From Pseudomonas viridiflava (lineage in GTDB: Bacteria > Pseudomonadota > Gammaproteobacteria > Pseudomonadales > Pseudomonadaceae), in assembly GCF_003702045.1 (NCBI RefSeq), contig NZ_RBTP01000065.1:173775-237774 (forward strand): 64,000 bases of DNA. The letters are read 5' to 3'. The notes beneath the pieces are model-generated. The model made no database searches and was not told where the DNA came from. It saw nothing but the letters and a program-made list of their open reading frames with translations. Shown here piece after piece: positions 54,081 through 64,000 of this stretch; position 1 is the stretch's first letter; the number at the start of each line of letters is the position of its first letter. The translations under genes and the position numbers were made by a program.

Positions 54081-55709
54081 ATGCTGAGACAGCTGAAAAT
54101 CGCAGTCAGAACGGCTGTCTGCTTTACGCTGATGGTGGTCCTGGTTATCGGGCTCGGTGTTTTCAGCCTCCAACAGCTGCGCAGCATTCGCGAACAATCC
54201 CTTGAGATCGAGAACGACTCACTGCCAGGGATTGCGCTGGGCGATGACATCTCGCTGGCGTTCGAGAAAACCCGCACCACGGCGATGAAAATGCTGTCGA
54301 CGCATACGGCTCAGCAGGTCGAACAGGTGCATTCGGAACTGCTGGAAAAAAAGGCCGGCTTTCAGAAGGCCATGCAGGCCTACGCCCCATTGATCACCTC
54401 CGAAGACGAGCGGGCGCTGATCAACCAGCTCGGCGCCGGGTATCAGTCTTACGCCGAAGGTGCTGAACGGGTTTACCAACTGGTCAAAGACAACCAGATC
54501 GATGCCGGGCAGCAATTGGCCTGGGTCGAGATGAAAGCCGTCGCCGAAAGCATGGAAGCGCTGGTGGGCAAGCTGGAAAAGCTCAATGACGCCTCGGAAG
54601 AAGAATCGAGCGCCAACGCCACCAGCGTATACGGCAACGCGTTTTCTGTGACGTTGTCGGTGATGGTGCTGGCAGTACTGCTCACTGTGCTGCTCGCCTG
54701 GCGACTGTCACGCAGCCTTTCGATGCCCATCAGTCAGGCGCTGCTGACCTCGGAAACCATCGCTTCGGGTGATTTGCGGCCTACCGGTGTAGACCGCAAA
54801 GGCAGTGACGAAGCCGCGCTGTTACTGCAATCGATGGAGCAGATGCGTTTGAGCCTGAGCAAGACGCTGACCCATGTGGGCGATGCGGCGAACCAGTTGG
54901 CCTCGGCGACTGAGGAGATGAACGCACTGATTGTCGACAGCAACAACGATCTGGTGGCGCAGAACAGCGAAATTGAAATGGCAGCCACGGCGGTCACCGA
55001 GATGAGTCAGGCCGTCGATGAGGTGGCCCGTAATGCGGTGGCCACGTCGGAGGAGTCCAGAGCGTCTTCCGCGTCGGCACGCAAAGGGCAGGAAGAGCTC
55101 GATCACACCGTTCAGTCGATTCTTGAACTCACGCAGAACGTTGGCACCGCCTCTCACGAAGCCAAGTCGCTGGCCACGCGGACCCTGGACATCACCAAGG
55201 TGCTGGACGTCATTCGCGCCGTGTCGGAGCAGACCAACCTGCTGGCGCTCAACGCGGCTATCGAGGCCGCTCGCGCGGGGGACGCAGGGCGTGGTTTTGC
55301 GGTGGTGGCCGATGAAGTGCGTGCGCTGGCGCATCGCACGAGCGAGTCGACCCGCGAGATCGAAACCATGATCGGGCACATTCAACTGGGGACCCAAAGT
55401 ACCCTGACCGCCCTTGAGATCAGTACCGAACAAGCGCAGAAGACCCGGCAGCAGGCCGAGTCGGCCAATGCCGCCCTCGCGCTGATCGCAGCCTCTGTTA
55501 CGGTCATCGACGAGCGCAACACGATGATTGCCACCGCCTCGGAACAACAAGCCGAGGTCGCACGTGAAGTGGACCGCAACCTGGTGCGCATTCGTGATTT
55601 GTCTGCGCACTCTGCGGTCCGAACCGGGCAGACCGGCAGTGCCAGCCAGTCACTGGCAGAACTGGCCAATGGTCTGAACACTACGCTGGGGCAGTTCACG
55701 TTGCGTTAA
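54081..55709 (+). CDS. methyl-accepting chemotaxis protein
   Basis: A 542-aa inner-membrane chemoreceptor: first transmembrane helix at residues 11-31, a four-helix-bundle periplasmic sensor domain (about 35-185), second helix about 190-212, HAMP (about 213-265) and a cytoplasmic signalling domain with the hairpin tip VLDVIRAVSEQTNLLALNAAIEAARAGDAGRGFAVVADEVR. Ligand unknown. AGAGGA precedes the ATG. It stands alone and divergent from the VirK-like gene. No C-terminal NWETF-type tether is present. Confidence 0.92.
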   Translation: MLRQLKIAVRTAVCFTLMVVLVIGLGVFSLQQLRSIREQSLEIENDSLPGIALGDDISLAFEKTRTTAMKMLSTHTAQQVEQVHSELLEKKAGFQKAMQAYAPLITSEDERALINQLGAGYQSYAEGAERVYQLVKDNQIDAGQQLAWVEMKAVAESMEALVGKLEKLNDASEEESSANATSVYGNAFSVTLSVMVLAVLLTVLLAWRLSRSLSMPISQALLTSETIASGDLRPTGVDRKGSDEAALLLQSMEQMRLSLSKTLTHVGDAANQLASATEEMNALIVDSNNDLVAQNSEIEMAATAVTEMSQAVDEVARNAVATSEESRASSASARKGQEELDHTVQSILELTQNVGTASHEAKSLATRTLDITKVLDVIRAVSEQTNLLALNAAIEAARAGDAGRGFAVVADEVRALAHRTSESTREIETMIGHIQLGTQSTLTALEISTEQAQKTRQQAESANAALALIAASVTVIDERNTMIATASEQQAEVAREVDRNLVRIRDLSAHSAVRTGQTGSASQSLAELANGLNTTLGQFTLR

Positions 55710-55980
55710 TGGCTGGTTTGGAAAGAGATGGCGTCAGGCAATCCGTATACAGTCAACTGAATATGGCGCAAATCTGCTTCTGCCCGGAGGGCGTGGGAGT
55801 TCCCGGAGGTTACGACGGCAGCGATGGGCTGCGCAGCGGCCCTTGCGTGTACCTGATACTTCGCGCCAGTCGGCAAGCCGCTTCCACTGTCCGATGACAT
55901 AGAGCGAGACTGCTGTATCAGGGAAACAGGGGCATTGCTCGCGAACATGGCCGCTCTTCAACGCGCTGCCCGCTAATGCA

Positions 55981-55998
55981 CTGTTGTCCCCGCAACAG
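55981..55998. promoter_or_regulatory. candidate sigma-54 activator (SfnR-type) enhancer site
   Basis: CTGTTG-TCCCCG-CAACAG, a perfect inverted repeat with a six-base spacer, 131 bases upstream of the -24 element at 56130. The same element occurs at 62109 and, with one mismatch, at 62261, upstream of two other sigma-54-type promoters. Confidence 0.65.
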
Positions 55999-56129
55999 CA
56001 GATCGGCAATTTGCGCGGCGCTGATGGATGTCCGTCAGCCCGCAAGCATGTCAGGGCGCTTCAGGCCAAAGCCCTGAAAGCACCAGGAACCGTGCCTTGC
56101 AGCGATGTTCAACCCTCGGCGCCTCGCTC

Positions 56130-56145
56130 AGGCACGGCCTGTGCA
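56130..56145 (+). promoter_or_regulatory. sigma-54 promoter of the ABC importer operon
   Basis: AGGCACG-GCCT-GTGCA against consensus TGGCACG-N4-TTGCA. The 15 bases GGCACGGCCTGTGCA are identical to the promoter at 62362. The ATG lies 41 bases downstream. Confidence 0.75.
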
Positions 56146-56186
56146 CTGCTCCCCGGATTCCATTCTGAATCTGCGGAGCCAACCCC

Positions 56187-57191
56187 ATGCCCGATGCCGT
56201 TCGACCTTCGACTTTCAACCGCTTTAGCAAACGCTGGCCTGCGCTGGCGCTGACGTTAATGGCGGCCTGCATGGGCATGTCTGCACAGGCCGATGACAGC
56301 GATGTTCCATCCCTGGCAGGCAAGCGCATCGCGATCAGCATGACCGGCACCAGTCATTACTTCGATATCAAGGCGTTCCAGGCGCAGGTCGATGAGGTCA
56401 AGCGGCTGGGCGGCACACCGATCACGCTCGATGCAGGTCGTAATGACAAGAATCTGGTGAACCAGTTGCAGACCGTAATCACACAGAAACCCGATGCCGT
56501 CATTCAGACGCTCGGCACGCTGAGTGTCATCGATCCCTGGCTCAAGCGGATCAGCAAGGCGGGCATTGCGCTGTTCACCATCGATGCGCCGTCGCAATAC
56601 AGCCTCAACAACACCACCTCCGACAACGTCGCCACCGGCAAGGCGTTGGCCGGGCAATTGATCAAGGACACGGGCGGCAAGGGCAACATCCTGGTGTTCA
56701 ACGGTTTTTATGGTGTGCCGGTCTGCGCCATCCGCTACGACCAGCTCAAGCTGGCGCTCAAGGATCATCCCGAGCTGAAGATCATCGAGCCCGAACTGCG
56801 CGATGTCATCCCCAATACTGTTCAGGATGCCTATTCGCAAGTCTCCGCCTTGCTCAACAAATACCCCAAGGGCAGCGTCGCAGCCATCTGGTCGGCCTGG
56901 GACATTCCGCAACTGGGTGCCAGCAAGGCGCTGATCGATGCCGGGCGCACCGAGATCAAAACCTATGGGGTGGACGGCACACCGGAAGTGCTGGAGCTGC
57001 TTGGCCGTAGCGACTCTCCGATTGGCGCGGTGGTCGCGCAGCAGCCGGTGCTGATCGGCAAGACCGCGGTGCAGAACGTCGCACGCTACCTGGCCGGGCA
57101 ACGTGACCTGCCCAAGGAAACCCAAGTCCCCACGTTGCTCACCACCGCCAACAACCTGCCCGAAGTACGGCAGCTTCGTGGCGACAATTGA
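56187..57191 (+). CDS. ABC transporter periplasmic binding protein, ribose/xylose type
   Basis: A 334-aa periplasmic binding protein of the Peripla_BP_4 (RbsB-like) family. The first about 36 residues are a signal peptide ending ACMGMSAQA. Two Rossmann-like lobes follow: KRIAISMTGTSHYFDIKAFQAQVDEVKRLGG opens the first, and AAIWSAWDIPQLGASKALIDAGRTEIKTYGVDG is in the second. Ligand unknown. CGGAG precedes the ATG. The sigma-54 promoter and neighbours suggest uptake of an organosulfur compound rather than a plain sugar; this is inference. Confidence 0.85.
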   Translation: MPDAVRPSTFNRFSKRWPALALTLMAACMGMSAQADDSDVPSLAGKRIAISMTGTSHYFDIKAFQAQVDEVKRLGGTPITLDAGRNDKNLVNQLQTVITQKPDAVIQTLGTLSVIDPWLKRISKAGIALFTIDAPSQYSLNNTTSDNVATGKALAGQLIKDTGGKGNILVFNGFYGVPVCAIRYDQLKLALKDHPELKIIEPELRDVIPNTVQDAYSQVSALLNKYPKGSVAAIWSAWDIPQLGASKALIDAGRTEIKTYGVDGTPEVLELLGRSDSPIGAVVAQQPVLIGKTAVQNVARYLAGQRDLPKETQVPTLLTTANNLPEVRQLRGDN

Positions 57192-57204
57192 TCAGGAGGT
57201 GACC

Positions 57205-58747
<1,543 letters not shown>

Positions 58748-58761
<14 letters not shown>

Positions 58762-59752
58762 CCTTCCCCTTAGTCGGCCTTCCCGTGTGCCGGCAGCCTG
58801 GCTGGTGCGCCTGGCTCAACGTGGCTCCTTGCTGGTGTTTCTGATCATCCTGCTGGGGTTTGCGCTGAGTGCGCCGAACTTCTTGAGCGTGGGCAACGTC
58901 AGCAACGTGTTCGCCCAATCGGCCGTACTGGGCATTCTCGCGCTGGGGCTGACCTGCGTGGTCATCGGCGGTGGTTCCAATGTGGTTCGCGGCGGTCTGG
59001 ACCTGTCGCTGGCGGCCAATCTGGGGTTGTGCGCGGCGGTCTACAGCAGCCTCAACAATGCAGGCCAGGGCACTTGGCAAACCGTCGCGCTCACGCTGGG
59101 CTGCGGTGTGCTGGTGGGGGCATTGAATGGCCTGGCCGTGGTGGCTCTCAGATTGCCGCCGTTATTGGCGACGCTGGCGAGCATGAACCTGGTGGCGGGG
59201 CTGGAACTGGTGCTGACCCAGAACACCGTACTGGCCACCGATTCCGAACTGCTGGACGTGCTGGCGTCGGGTGAATGGCTGGGCATACCGGCGCTGGCCT
59301 GGATGCTGTTGGGCGTGGCCGCCGTTTTGCAGGTGGCTATCCAGCACAGCGCCTTTGGGCTGCGCCTGTACGCCATTGGCGAATACCCATTGGCCGCTCA
59401 GGCGGCCGGGTTGAATCGTCGTGGTTATGTGTTCGCCACGTACCTGATTGCCGGGATCTGCGCCGCCCTGGGCGCGTTTTGCTCGGCGGCTCTGTTCAGC
59501 GGCAGCACGACAGGCTCCGGCGACATGCTGCTGTCGGTGGTAGCAATCGCTTTTCTCGGCTCGGTGTTTTCCAGACGCCTGACCGCCAATATCCCTGGCA
59601 CCTTGATGGCGACCCTGTTGCTGGGCTTTCTCATCAACGGCTTTCAGTTGCTGAACATTTCAAGCTTCTGGGTCAACGGCGTGCAAGGCGTACTGATTCT
59701 GCTGGTGGTGGCCTTTTCTGGCGCCGTTGGCCAACCGGAGGGTGAACAATGA
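58748..59752 (+). CDS. sugar-type ABC transporter permease (RbsC-like)
   Basis: A 334-aa inner-membrane permease of the BPD_transp_2 family with eight to ten hydrophobic helices. The GGLDLSLAANLGLCAAV motif after helix 2 and FGLRLYAIGEYPLAAQAAGLNRRGYVF (the ATPase-contact loop) are typical. GAGGAG lies upstream of ATG 58748. It overlaps both neighbours, so the four transporter genes form one operon. Confidence 0.92.
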
Positions 59753-60735
59753 GGACGCTGACATTGACTGCTTCATCGGCACGAAACAGCATTGTGCCGC
59801 GCCTTTTAACGGCCACTTTACCGGTGCTGGTCCTGATCATTCTGGTGTTCTTCGCCCTGGAGGCACCGGGTTTCCTGAGTTGGGGTAACCTGTTGAGCCT
59901 GATCCTGAACAACTTTCTGTTGCTGGCGATCATCGCTGTCGGCATGACCTGGGCGGTGGCGGCGGGCGGTATCGACCTGTCGGTGAGCACCGCCGTGGAC
60001 TTCGCCAGCCTGGCATTTGTGGTTGCGCTCAATGGCGGTCATGGGCTGTTTGTGGCCATCGTTGTTGCGTTGCTGGCAGGTGGCGCGGCCGGGGCGTTCA
60101 ATGCGCTGCTGATCGCGGGCCTTCGTATTTCGCCGTTTCTGGCGACACTGGGCACGCTATTCATTGGCACCAGCGTGCAGCAGTTGCTGTCGGACGGCGG
60201 GCAGCCGATCTATATCGCTCAGGGTGTGTTGCCCGGCATTACCGGTGTTGTGGTGCTGGGCCTGCCGCTACCGGTCTGGCTGGTCGCGCTGCTGGCGGGC
60301 GGCTACGGGCTGGTGCTGGCGCGCGGGCGATTGGGGCGTGAAATCCTGGCGGTGGGCACGCAGCCACAATTGGCGTATTACTCGGGCCTGTCGACCCGGC
60401 GGGTGGTCGTGCAGGTGTTTATCGGAAGCGCACTGGCCTGTGCGGTGGCGGGCATCCTGCTCAGTTCGACGGTCAACGCCTACGTGCCGATGTCCGGCAA
60501 TGCCTACCTGATCAGCGCGATTGGTGCGGTGTTCATGGGCACTACGTTGAGTCGTCAAGGGCGTCCCAACATTATCGGAACGCTATTGGGTGTGCTTTTT
60601 ATCAACGTGATCGCCAACGGCTTGCTGTTGATCGGCTGGAATTTCTATTGGCAGCAGGTGGCAACCGGGACGCTGATCTTTCTGGTGCTGGCCTTCAGTT
60701 TCGCCAGCCGTCACCTGCTACAGAATGCTCAATAA
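59749..60735 (+). CDS. sugar-type ABC transporter permease (RbsC-like), second
   Basis: A 328-aa permease of the same family as the preceding gene, likely forming a heterodimer with it. AAGGIDLSVSTAVDFASLAFV is the GGxDLS motif, and LGREILAVGTQPQLAYYSGLSTRRVV is the coupling loop. It starts with the ATGA overlap on the upstream stop. It converges on the flavin-enzyme gene at 60745, and the two stop codons are only nine bases apart. Confidence 0.92.
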   Translation: MRTLTLTASSARNSIVPRLLTATLPVLVLIILVFFALEAPGFLSWGNLLSLILNNFLLLAIIAVGMTWAVAAGGIDLSVSTAVDFASLAFVVALNGGHGLFVAIVVALLAGGAAGAFNALLIAGLRISPFLATLGTLFIGTSVQQLLSDGGQPIYIAQGVLPGITGVVVLGLPLPVWLVALLAGGYGLVLARGRLGREILAVGTQPQLAYYSGLSTRRVVVQVFIGSALACAVAGILLSSTVNAYVPMSGNAYLISAIGAVFMGTTLSRQGRPNIIGTLLGVLFINVIANGLLLIGWNFYWQQVATGTLIFLVLAFSFASRHLLQNAQ

Positions 60736-60763
60736 AAAAGCGGCTCAGGCCTTGCCCGAGCCG
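60734..60763 (-). terminator. rho-independent terminator overlapping the 3' end of the flavin-enzyme gene
   Basis: On the minus strand CGGCTCGGGC, loop AAG, GCCTGAGCCG, then CTTTTTT. The upstream arm is coding sequence and the stop codon lies inside the hairpin. Confidence 0.8.
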
Positions 60764-61983
60764 TTGCCGATCTGCCAGACATAAGGCGGCTCGGTGCCGT
60801 TGATGCGCCAGTCGCCGACGATACGCGCCTTGTAGATCAGCGGATTGTGCGACGCCGCCGTGCGTGCGTTGCGCCAGTGCCGGTCAAGTGCCTTATTGAC
60901 GCTCACGCCTGATGCACCCAATGCGTTGAACAGGTCTGTGGCTGCGCGCAGCACCAGTTCCGAGACGACTACCTGCGCCTTGGCGGTTTCGATTTCGGCG
61001 GCGATGTTGGCGTCCTTCTCCTGTTGCGCATCGCGACCGAACCGGGCCACATACGCACGCTGCAAAGATTCTGCCGAACGCAGGGTGGCGGCCTCGGCTG
61101 CATAAACCTGCGCTGCAATCTGCCCGACCACCTGCTGCACCTGAGCGTCCTGGCTCACACTGTCGGCATTGCCTGTGCTGAACACACGCTTGCGATCCCG
61201 CACTTCCTGAGCGATATCCCGCTCGACAGCCCGACCGATGCCTGCCAGTACGGCCAGCAATACCAACTGATAAAAAGCCGTTTGGTACTTGAAACGCTGC
61301 TCGAAGGGGATGACGTGTTCGGCGGGCAGCGGCACGTTCTCGTAGACCGAGGTGCCGCTGCCAGTGGTGCGCTGGCCAAACCCGTCCCAGTCATCGCTGT
61401 GACGCACACCGGCATGATGCGCATCGACCACGGCGATCACGTCAGCGCCGTTATCGGCACGCTGCGCGTACACATCGATCCAGTCAGCGAAGATGCTGCC
61501 GGTGCTGTAAAACTTGCGGCCGTTGAGCACAAAGCCGTCGCCTTGGGCGCTGACTTTGGTGATGACCTCGCCAATCTGTACCGCACCGACCTCGGTCCAG
61601 CCATTACCGACCAGATCACCTGCCACGAAACGTGCGAACCAAGTGTCCCGTTCCGGGCTGGCGGGGGCGTTCAGGCGGTCCTCGACAAAAGCAAAGTGCG
61701 CCCGCAACGCTTGCACGATGTTCGAGTCGGCTTCAGCCAGTTCGATCAACAACCGGAACAGTTGACCCACCGAGGCGCCGGCGCCGCCATATTCCTTGGG
61801 CACGCGGACTGCGCCAAAGCCTGCCTGCTTGAGCCAGGCAATCGGCTCGTGGGGCAGGGCACGCTCCTTTTCCCGCTCGACCGCGCCTGCGCCTATTTCA
61901 CGAAAGAGCGGGCGGAAGCGGTTGGCGAGGGTTTCATAGTCGGTTCCAAGTGACAGAGGGTTTGCGTCGGTCAATAAAGTCAT
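60745..61983 (-). CDS. acyl-CoA dehydrogenase-fold flavin monooxygenase (DszC/SfnB-like)
   Basis: A 412-aa protein with acyl-CoA dehydrogenase fold: N-terminal helical domain (residues 10-125), beta domain with NGWTEVGAVQIGEV and LNGRKFYSTGSIFADW (about 130-235), DDWDGFGQRTTGSGTSVYENV, and C-terminal helices with RHWRNARTAASHNP. This DGFGQRTTGSG and RNARTxxxHxP pattern marks the DszC/SfnB group, FMNH2-dependent oxygenases for sulfur compounds, rather than true dehydrogenases. The start at 61983 has AGGAG; a frame start at 62037 would overlap the promoter at 62043. Divergent from sfnB and driven by its own sigma-54-type promoter. Confidence 0.85.
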   Translation of the reverse strand: MTLLTDANPLSLGTDYETLANRFRPLFREIGAGAVEREKERALPHEPIAWLKQAGFGAVRVPKEYGGAGASVGQLFRLLIELAEADSNIVQALRAHFAFVEDRLNAPASPERDTWFARFVAGDLVGNGWTEVGAVQIGEVITKVSAQGDGFVLNGRKFYSTGSIFADWIDVYAQRADNGADVIAVVDAHHAGVRHSDDWDGFGQRTTGSGTSVYENVPLPAEHVIPFEQRFKYQTAFYQLVLLAVLAGIGRAVERDIAQEVRDRKRVFSTGNADSVSQDAQVQQVVGQIAAQVYAAEAATLRSAESLQRAYVARFGRDAQQEKDANIAAEIETAKAQVVVSELVLRAATDLFNALGASGVSVNKALDRHWRNARTAASHNPLIYKARIVGDWRINGTEPPYVWQIGNGSGKA

Positions 61984-62042
61984 GCAGTGCTCCTGAGCGC
62001 TGGAAGATTGGCGGTGGGCCAATGAGGGGTCGCTCAAGTGAT

Positions 62043-62058
62043 TGCACAGTCTGTGCCT
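62043..62058 (-). promoter_or_regulatory. sigma-54 promoter of the DszC/SfnB-like gene
   Basis: Minus-strand AGGCACA-GACT-GTGCA, 60 bases before the start codon. It differs at only two positions from GGCACGGCCTGTGCA at 56131 and 62363. Confidence 0.7.
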
Positions 62059-62104
62059 GAACTTAAACCCTTGTTTTTAAGCGCTATTTATTTCAAAGGC
62101 GGCT

Positions 62105-62130
62105 GCCGCTGTTGGCCGTGCAACAGCGGC
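62105..62130. promoter_or_regulatory. candidate sigma-54 activator enhancer site, extended palindrome
   Basis: GCCGCTGTTG-GCCGTG-CAACAGCGGC, a perfect 10-bp inverted repeat containing CTGTTG-N6-CAACAG. It is about 47 bases upstream of the minus-strand promoter at 62058 and 230 bases upstream of the plus-strand one at 62362, so it could serve both divergent genes. Confidence 0.7.
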
Positions 62131-62260
62131 GCAACAGCCTGCTGCAAACCGAACAGCGAGGTTCGTCGAGAGACCCTCTCAATGGTTGGGGCACTTTCGA
62201 CCCATGCTCGACGCAAGCGTTATGCGTGGTCGTCCAGGGGCTGTGGCGCACCAGGCTTGG

Positions 62261-62278
62261 CTGTTCGCCCAGCAACAG
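62261..62278. promoter_or_regulatory. candidate sigma-54 activator enhancer site
   Basis: CTGTTC-GCCCAG-CAACAG: one mismatch to CTGTTG-N6-CAACAG, 83 bases upstream of the sfnB -24 element. Confidence 0.6.
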
Positions 62279-62361
62279 CGTTCGAACAATGTGTTGGTAT
62301 GAACGCTGATTCAACGTTAGAAGCGTCACCTAATCCTTTGAATTTAAAGCATTAGTAAATT

Positions 62362-62377
62362 CGGCACGGCCTGTGCA
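62362..62377 (+). promoter_or_regulatory. sigma-54 promoter of sfnB
   Basis: CGGCACG-GCCT-GTGCA. Bases 62363-62377 are identical to 56131-56145. sfnB starts 61 bases downstream. In P. putida the sfn genes are known to need sigma-54 and the activator SfnR. Confidence 0.75.
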
Positions 62378-62438
62378 AGACCTGAATCCTGTGTGTTGAG
62401 CCGCTTTCAACCTGTTATTGATGATCAGGAATCTGCCC

Positions 62439-63641
62439 ATGACCCAACCCGTACAAAGCCCGCCAAGGGCTCATGTCATTGCCTCGGATGCCGAGGCCAT
62501 CCAGATCGCCAGAGCGCTTGCTGCCCGTTTTGCCGAAGAGGCCTCAGTCCGTGATCGTGAGCGCCGTCTGCCCATTGCAGAGCTGGATGAATTCTCCGCC
62601 AGCGGTCTGTGGGCGATCACGGTCCCCAAAGCCTACGGCGGTGCTGGCGTGTCTTATGTGACGGTTGCCGAGGTGATCAAGATCATCTCCGCAGCCGATC
62701 CATCGCTGGGACAGATCCCACAGAATCACTTGGGCATCCTCGACATCCTGTTGCAGACCGGCACCGAAGAGCAGAAGCGTCACTACTTTGCCAAGGCGCT
62801 GGCGGGTTATCGCTTTGGCAACGCCTTCTCGGAATCGAAAAGCAAGAACGCAGGCACCTTCCAGACCCGCATCCGCTTCGACGGCGAGCAGGCGGTGGTG
62901 GACGGTGAGAAGTTCTACTGCACCGGTGCCTTGTTCGCCCACATCGTTCCGGTCGTGGGCGTCGATGAGCAGGACAACGCGTACATCGCGTTTGTGGAGC
63001 GCGACGACCCCGGCCTGACCATCATCGACAGCTGGGACGGCTTCGGTCAGCGCACCACGGCCAGCGGTGGTGCGGTCCTGAAGGCAGTGACGGTGCCCCG
63101 GAGAGCAGTGATTCCGGCGCATCGGGCGTTTGACGAGCCCACGGCTCATGGCCCGATTTCGCAGATCATCCAGGCGGCGGTCGATACCGGTATCGCCCAC
63201 GGTGCGTTCGAGGAAACCCTCAAGCACGCGCGGCTGGCGCGGCCGTGGATCGACAGCAAGCAGGACTTCGGCTGGCAGGACCCGTTCAGTATTGCCACCG
63301 TGGGTGATTTGCAATGGCGGCTACAGGGCACCGACGCGATCCTGACCAAGGCCGGGCAGGCCATAGACCAGGCGCTGGCCGCCCCCAGTGAAGCCAGCGT
63401 CGCGCAGGCTTCTGTCGTCGTTGCACAAGCCAAAGTGTTGTCGGCACAGATCGCCTTGCTGATCAGCAGCACGCTGTTCGAACTGGCCGGCACTCGCTCG
63501 GTGCTGGGTTCGCTGAATCTGGACCGGTATTGGCGCAATGCCAGAACCCACACGCTGCACGATCCTGCCCGCTGGAAATACCACCTGATAGGCAATCGCG
63601 TACTCAACGATGTCGCGCCGCCGCGTCACGCCTGGAATTGA
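62439..63641 (+). CDS. sfnB: SfnB family sulfur acquisition oxidoreductase
   Basis: A 400-aa protein of acyl-CoA dehydrogenase fold, SfnB type. It has SGLWAITVPKAYGGAGVSYVTVAEV (about residues 55-80), GNAFSESKSKNAGTFQTRI, DGEKFYCTGALFAH, DSWDGFGQRTTASGG and a terminal RYWRNARTHTLHDPARWKYHLIG. SfnB proteins belong to the sulfate-starvation set for use of dimethylsulfone and similar compounds. The ATG at 62439 has AGGA; an upstream ATG at 62421 is less well placed. It is followed after 15 bases by another flavin-enzyme-like gene. Paralogue of the 60745 gene. Confidence 0.9.
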   Translation: MTQPVQSPPRAHVIASDAEAIQIARALAARFAEEASVRDRERRLPIAELDEFSASGLWAITVPKAYGGAGVSYVTVAEVIKIISAADPSLGQIPQNHLGILDILLQTGTEEQKRHYFAKALAGYRFGNAFSESKSKNAGTFQTRIRFDGEQAVVDGEKFYCTGALFAHIVPVVGVDEQDNAYIAFVERDDPGLTIIDSWDGFGQRTTASGGAVLKAVTVPRRAVIPAHRAFDEPTAHGPISQIIQAAVDTGIAHGAFEETLKHARLARPWIDSKQDFGWQDPFSIATVGDLQWRLQGTDAILTKAGQAIDQALAAPSEASVAQASVVVAQAKVLSAQIALLISSTLFELAGTRSVLGSLNLDRYWRNARTHTLHDPARWKYHLIGNRVLNDVAPPRHAWN

Positions 63642-63656
63642 TCGAGGAGCAGTCAT

Positions 63657-64000
63657 TTGTCTCATTCAACTATCGACACCCAACTGGCGGTTGCCGCCGA
63701 AGACCTCACGCATGCGCGCCAGGGTTTGCAGCAGACCCTGGACTACTTGCGCGAACAGGGCCGGCCCTGGACGTTCAGTGGCGTACAGCGTCTGGTCGAA
63801 GACCCTTACGTGATCGGCAAGATCGGTGATCTGCAGATTCGTCTCGATGTCGCCGCCGCGTTACTGGAGCGCGCCCATGCGTTAGACGGCTCGCCCGAGC
63901 AGTGTTTGATCGCCAGCACCGAGGCGGTTATCGCCAGTGCCGATGCCTTGCTGGCCGTTGACAACGTCCAGCACGAACTGACCGGCCAGCGGCAGTCTCT
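63657..64000 (+). CDS. acyl-CoA dehydrogenase-like protein, cut by window end
   Basis: Read by eye: a TTG start at 63657 with GAGGAG nine bases upstream, open to the edge (114 codons seen). The protein begins LSHSTIDTQLAVAAEDL and continues with DPYVIGKIGDLQIRLDVAAALLERAHAL, which resembles the C-terminal helical domain of acyl-CoA dehydrogenase-type flavin enzymes (compare VGDLQWRLQ in SfnB) without an N-terminal domain in front. It may be a helical-domain-only protein or an unusual domain order. Very probably co-transcribed with sfnB. Confidence 0.6.
   Translation, partial: MSHSTIDTQLAVAAEDLTHARQGLQQTLDYLREQGRPWTFSGVQRLVEDPYVIGKIGDLQIRLDVAAALLERAHALDGSPEQCLIASTEAVIASADALLAVDNVQHELTGQRQS

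Larger units (their letters stand above)
55710..56186. other. regulatory region upstream of the ABC importer operon
   Basis: A 477-base gap after the chemoreceptor gene. The only recognisable content is the CTGTTG-N6-CAACAG element at 55981 and the -24/-12 promoter at 56130. No gene was supported; short frames within have no ribosome site. Confidence 0.55.

Noticed and set aside
55709..55897. Short frame after the chemoreceptor gene
   Set aside because: Overlaps the stop of the chemoreceptor, lacks a ribosome site and family likeness.

Overview
The window looks like chromosome of a fluorescent plant-associated Pseudomonas, most likely of the P. syringae group. The evidence is high GC with Pseudomonas-type gene order: gacA (TTG start)-uvrC-pgsA-tRNA-Gly; hbcR-gntP-bdhA; yejABEF next to a parvulin; and a Pseudomonas-type REP element. 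No database could be searched, so species is inference.

Layout: (1) 1-4.5 kb: 3' end of an OPT peptide transporter, a Nudix hydrolase, and an electrophile-detoxification group (old yellow enzyme, DJ-1/Hsp31-like protein, TetR repressor) with three copies of a TAGAC-N5-GTCTA-type operator. (2) 4.6-11.8 kb: a catabolic operon (GntR regulator, SDR, beta-keto acid cleavage enzyme, SMP-30 lactonase, MFS importer), a LysR regulator and a quinone-oxidoreductase-like enzyme. (3) 11.8-15.4 kb: an AT-richer spacer, then an unrecognised PP-loop ATPase next to a MocR-type regulator. (4) 15.4-21.2 kb: a DinG/Rad3 helicase with an N-terminal nuclease-like region, pgm, a parvulin and a PilT/PilU-type ATPase. 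(5) 21.2-25 kb: 3-hydroxybutyrate use (bdhA, gntP) under a sigma-54 activator. (6) 25-31 kb: yejABEF and a second parvulin. (7) 31.1-32.8 kb: DAHP synthase preceded by an apparent aromatic-amino-acid attenuator, with a 48-aa leader peptide ending in a Tyr/Trp/Phe cluster, a strong terminator and a second aromatic-rich small ORF. (8) 32.9-37.1 kb: two small divergent HTH proteins, gacA, uvrC, pgsA and tRNA-Gly(GCC). (9) 37.3-50.6 kb: a secondary-metabolite locus with a 3528-aa three-module NRPS (specificity codes read Thr, Ser and Pro-like), an overlapping FAD monooxygenase and a secreted MetX-like hydrolase. (10) 50.9-55.7 kb: an FdhF/YdeP molybdopterin oxidoreductase, a VirK-like secreted protein and a chemoreceptor. 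(11) 56.2-64 kb: a ribose-type ABC importer and SfnB/DszC-like flavin enzymes. Three transcription units here share near-identical sigma-54 promoters and a common CTGTT(G/C)-N6-CAACAG enhancer motif, indicating one organosulfur-scavenging regulon.

The main candidates for something undescribed are the Thr-Ser-Pro NRPS plus flavin monooxygenase (possibly a bicyclic pyrrolizidine-type product), the aromatic attenuator before the DAHP synthase gene, the sigma-54 regulon linking a sugar-type ABC importer to SfnB-like enzymes, and the PP-loop/MocR pair.
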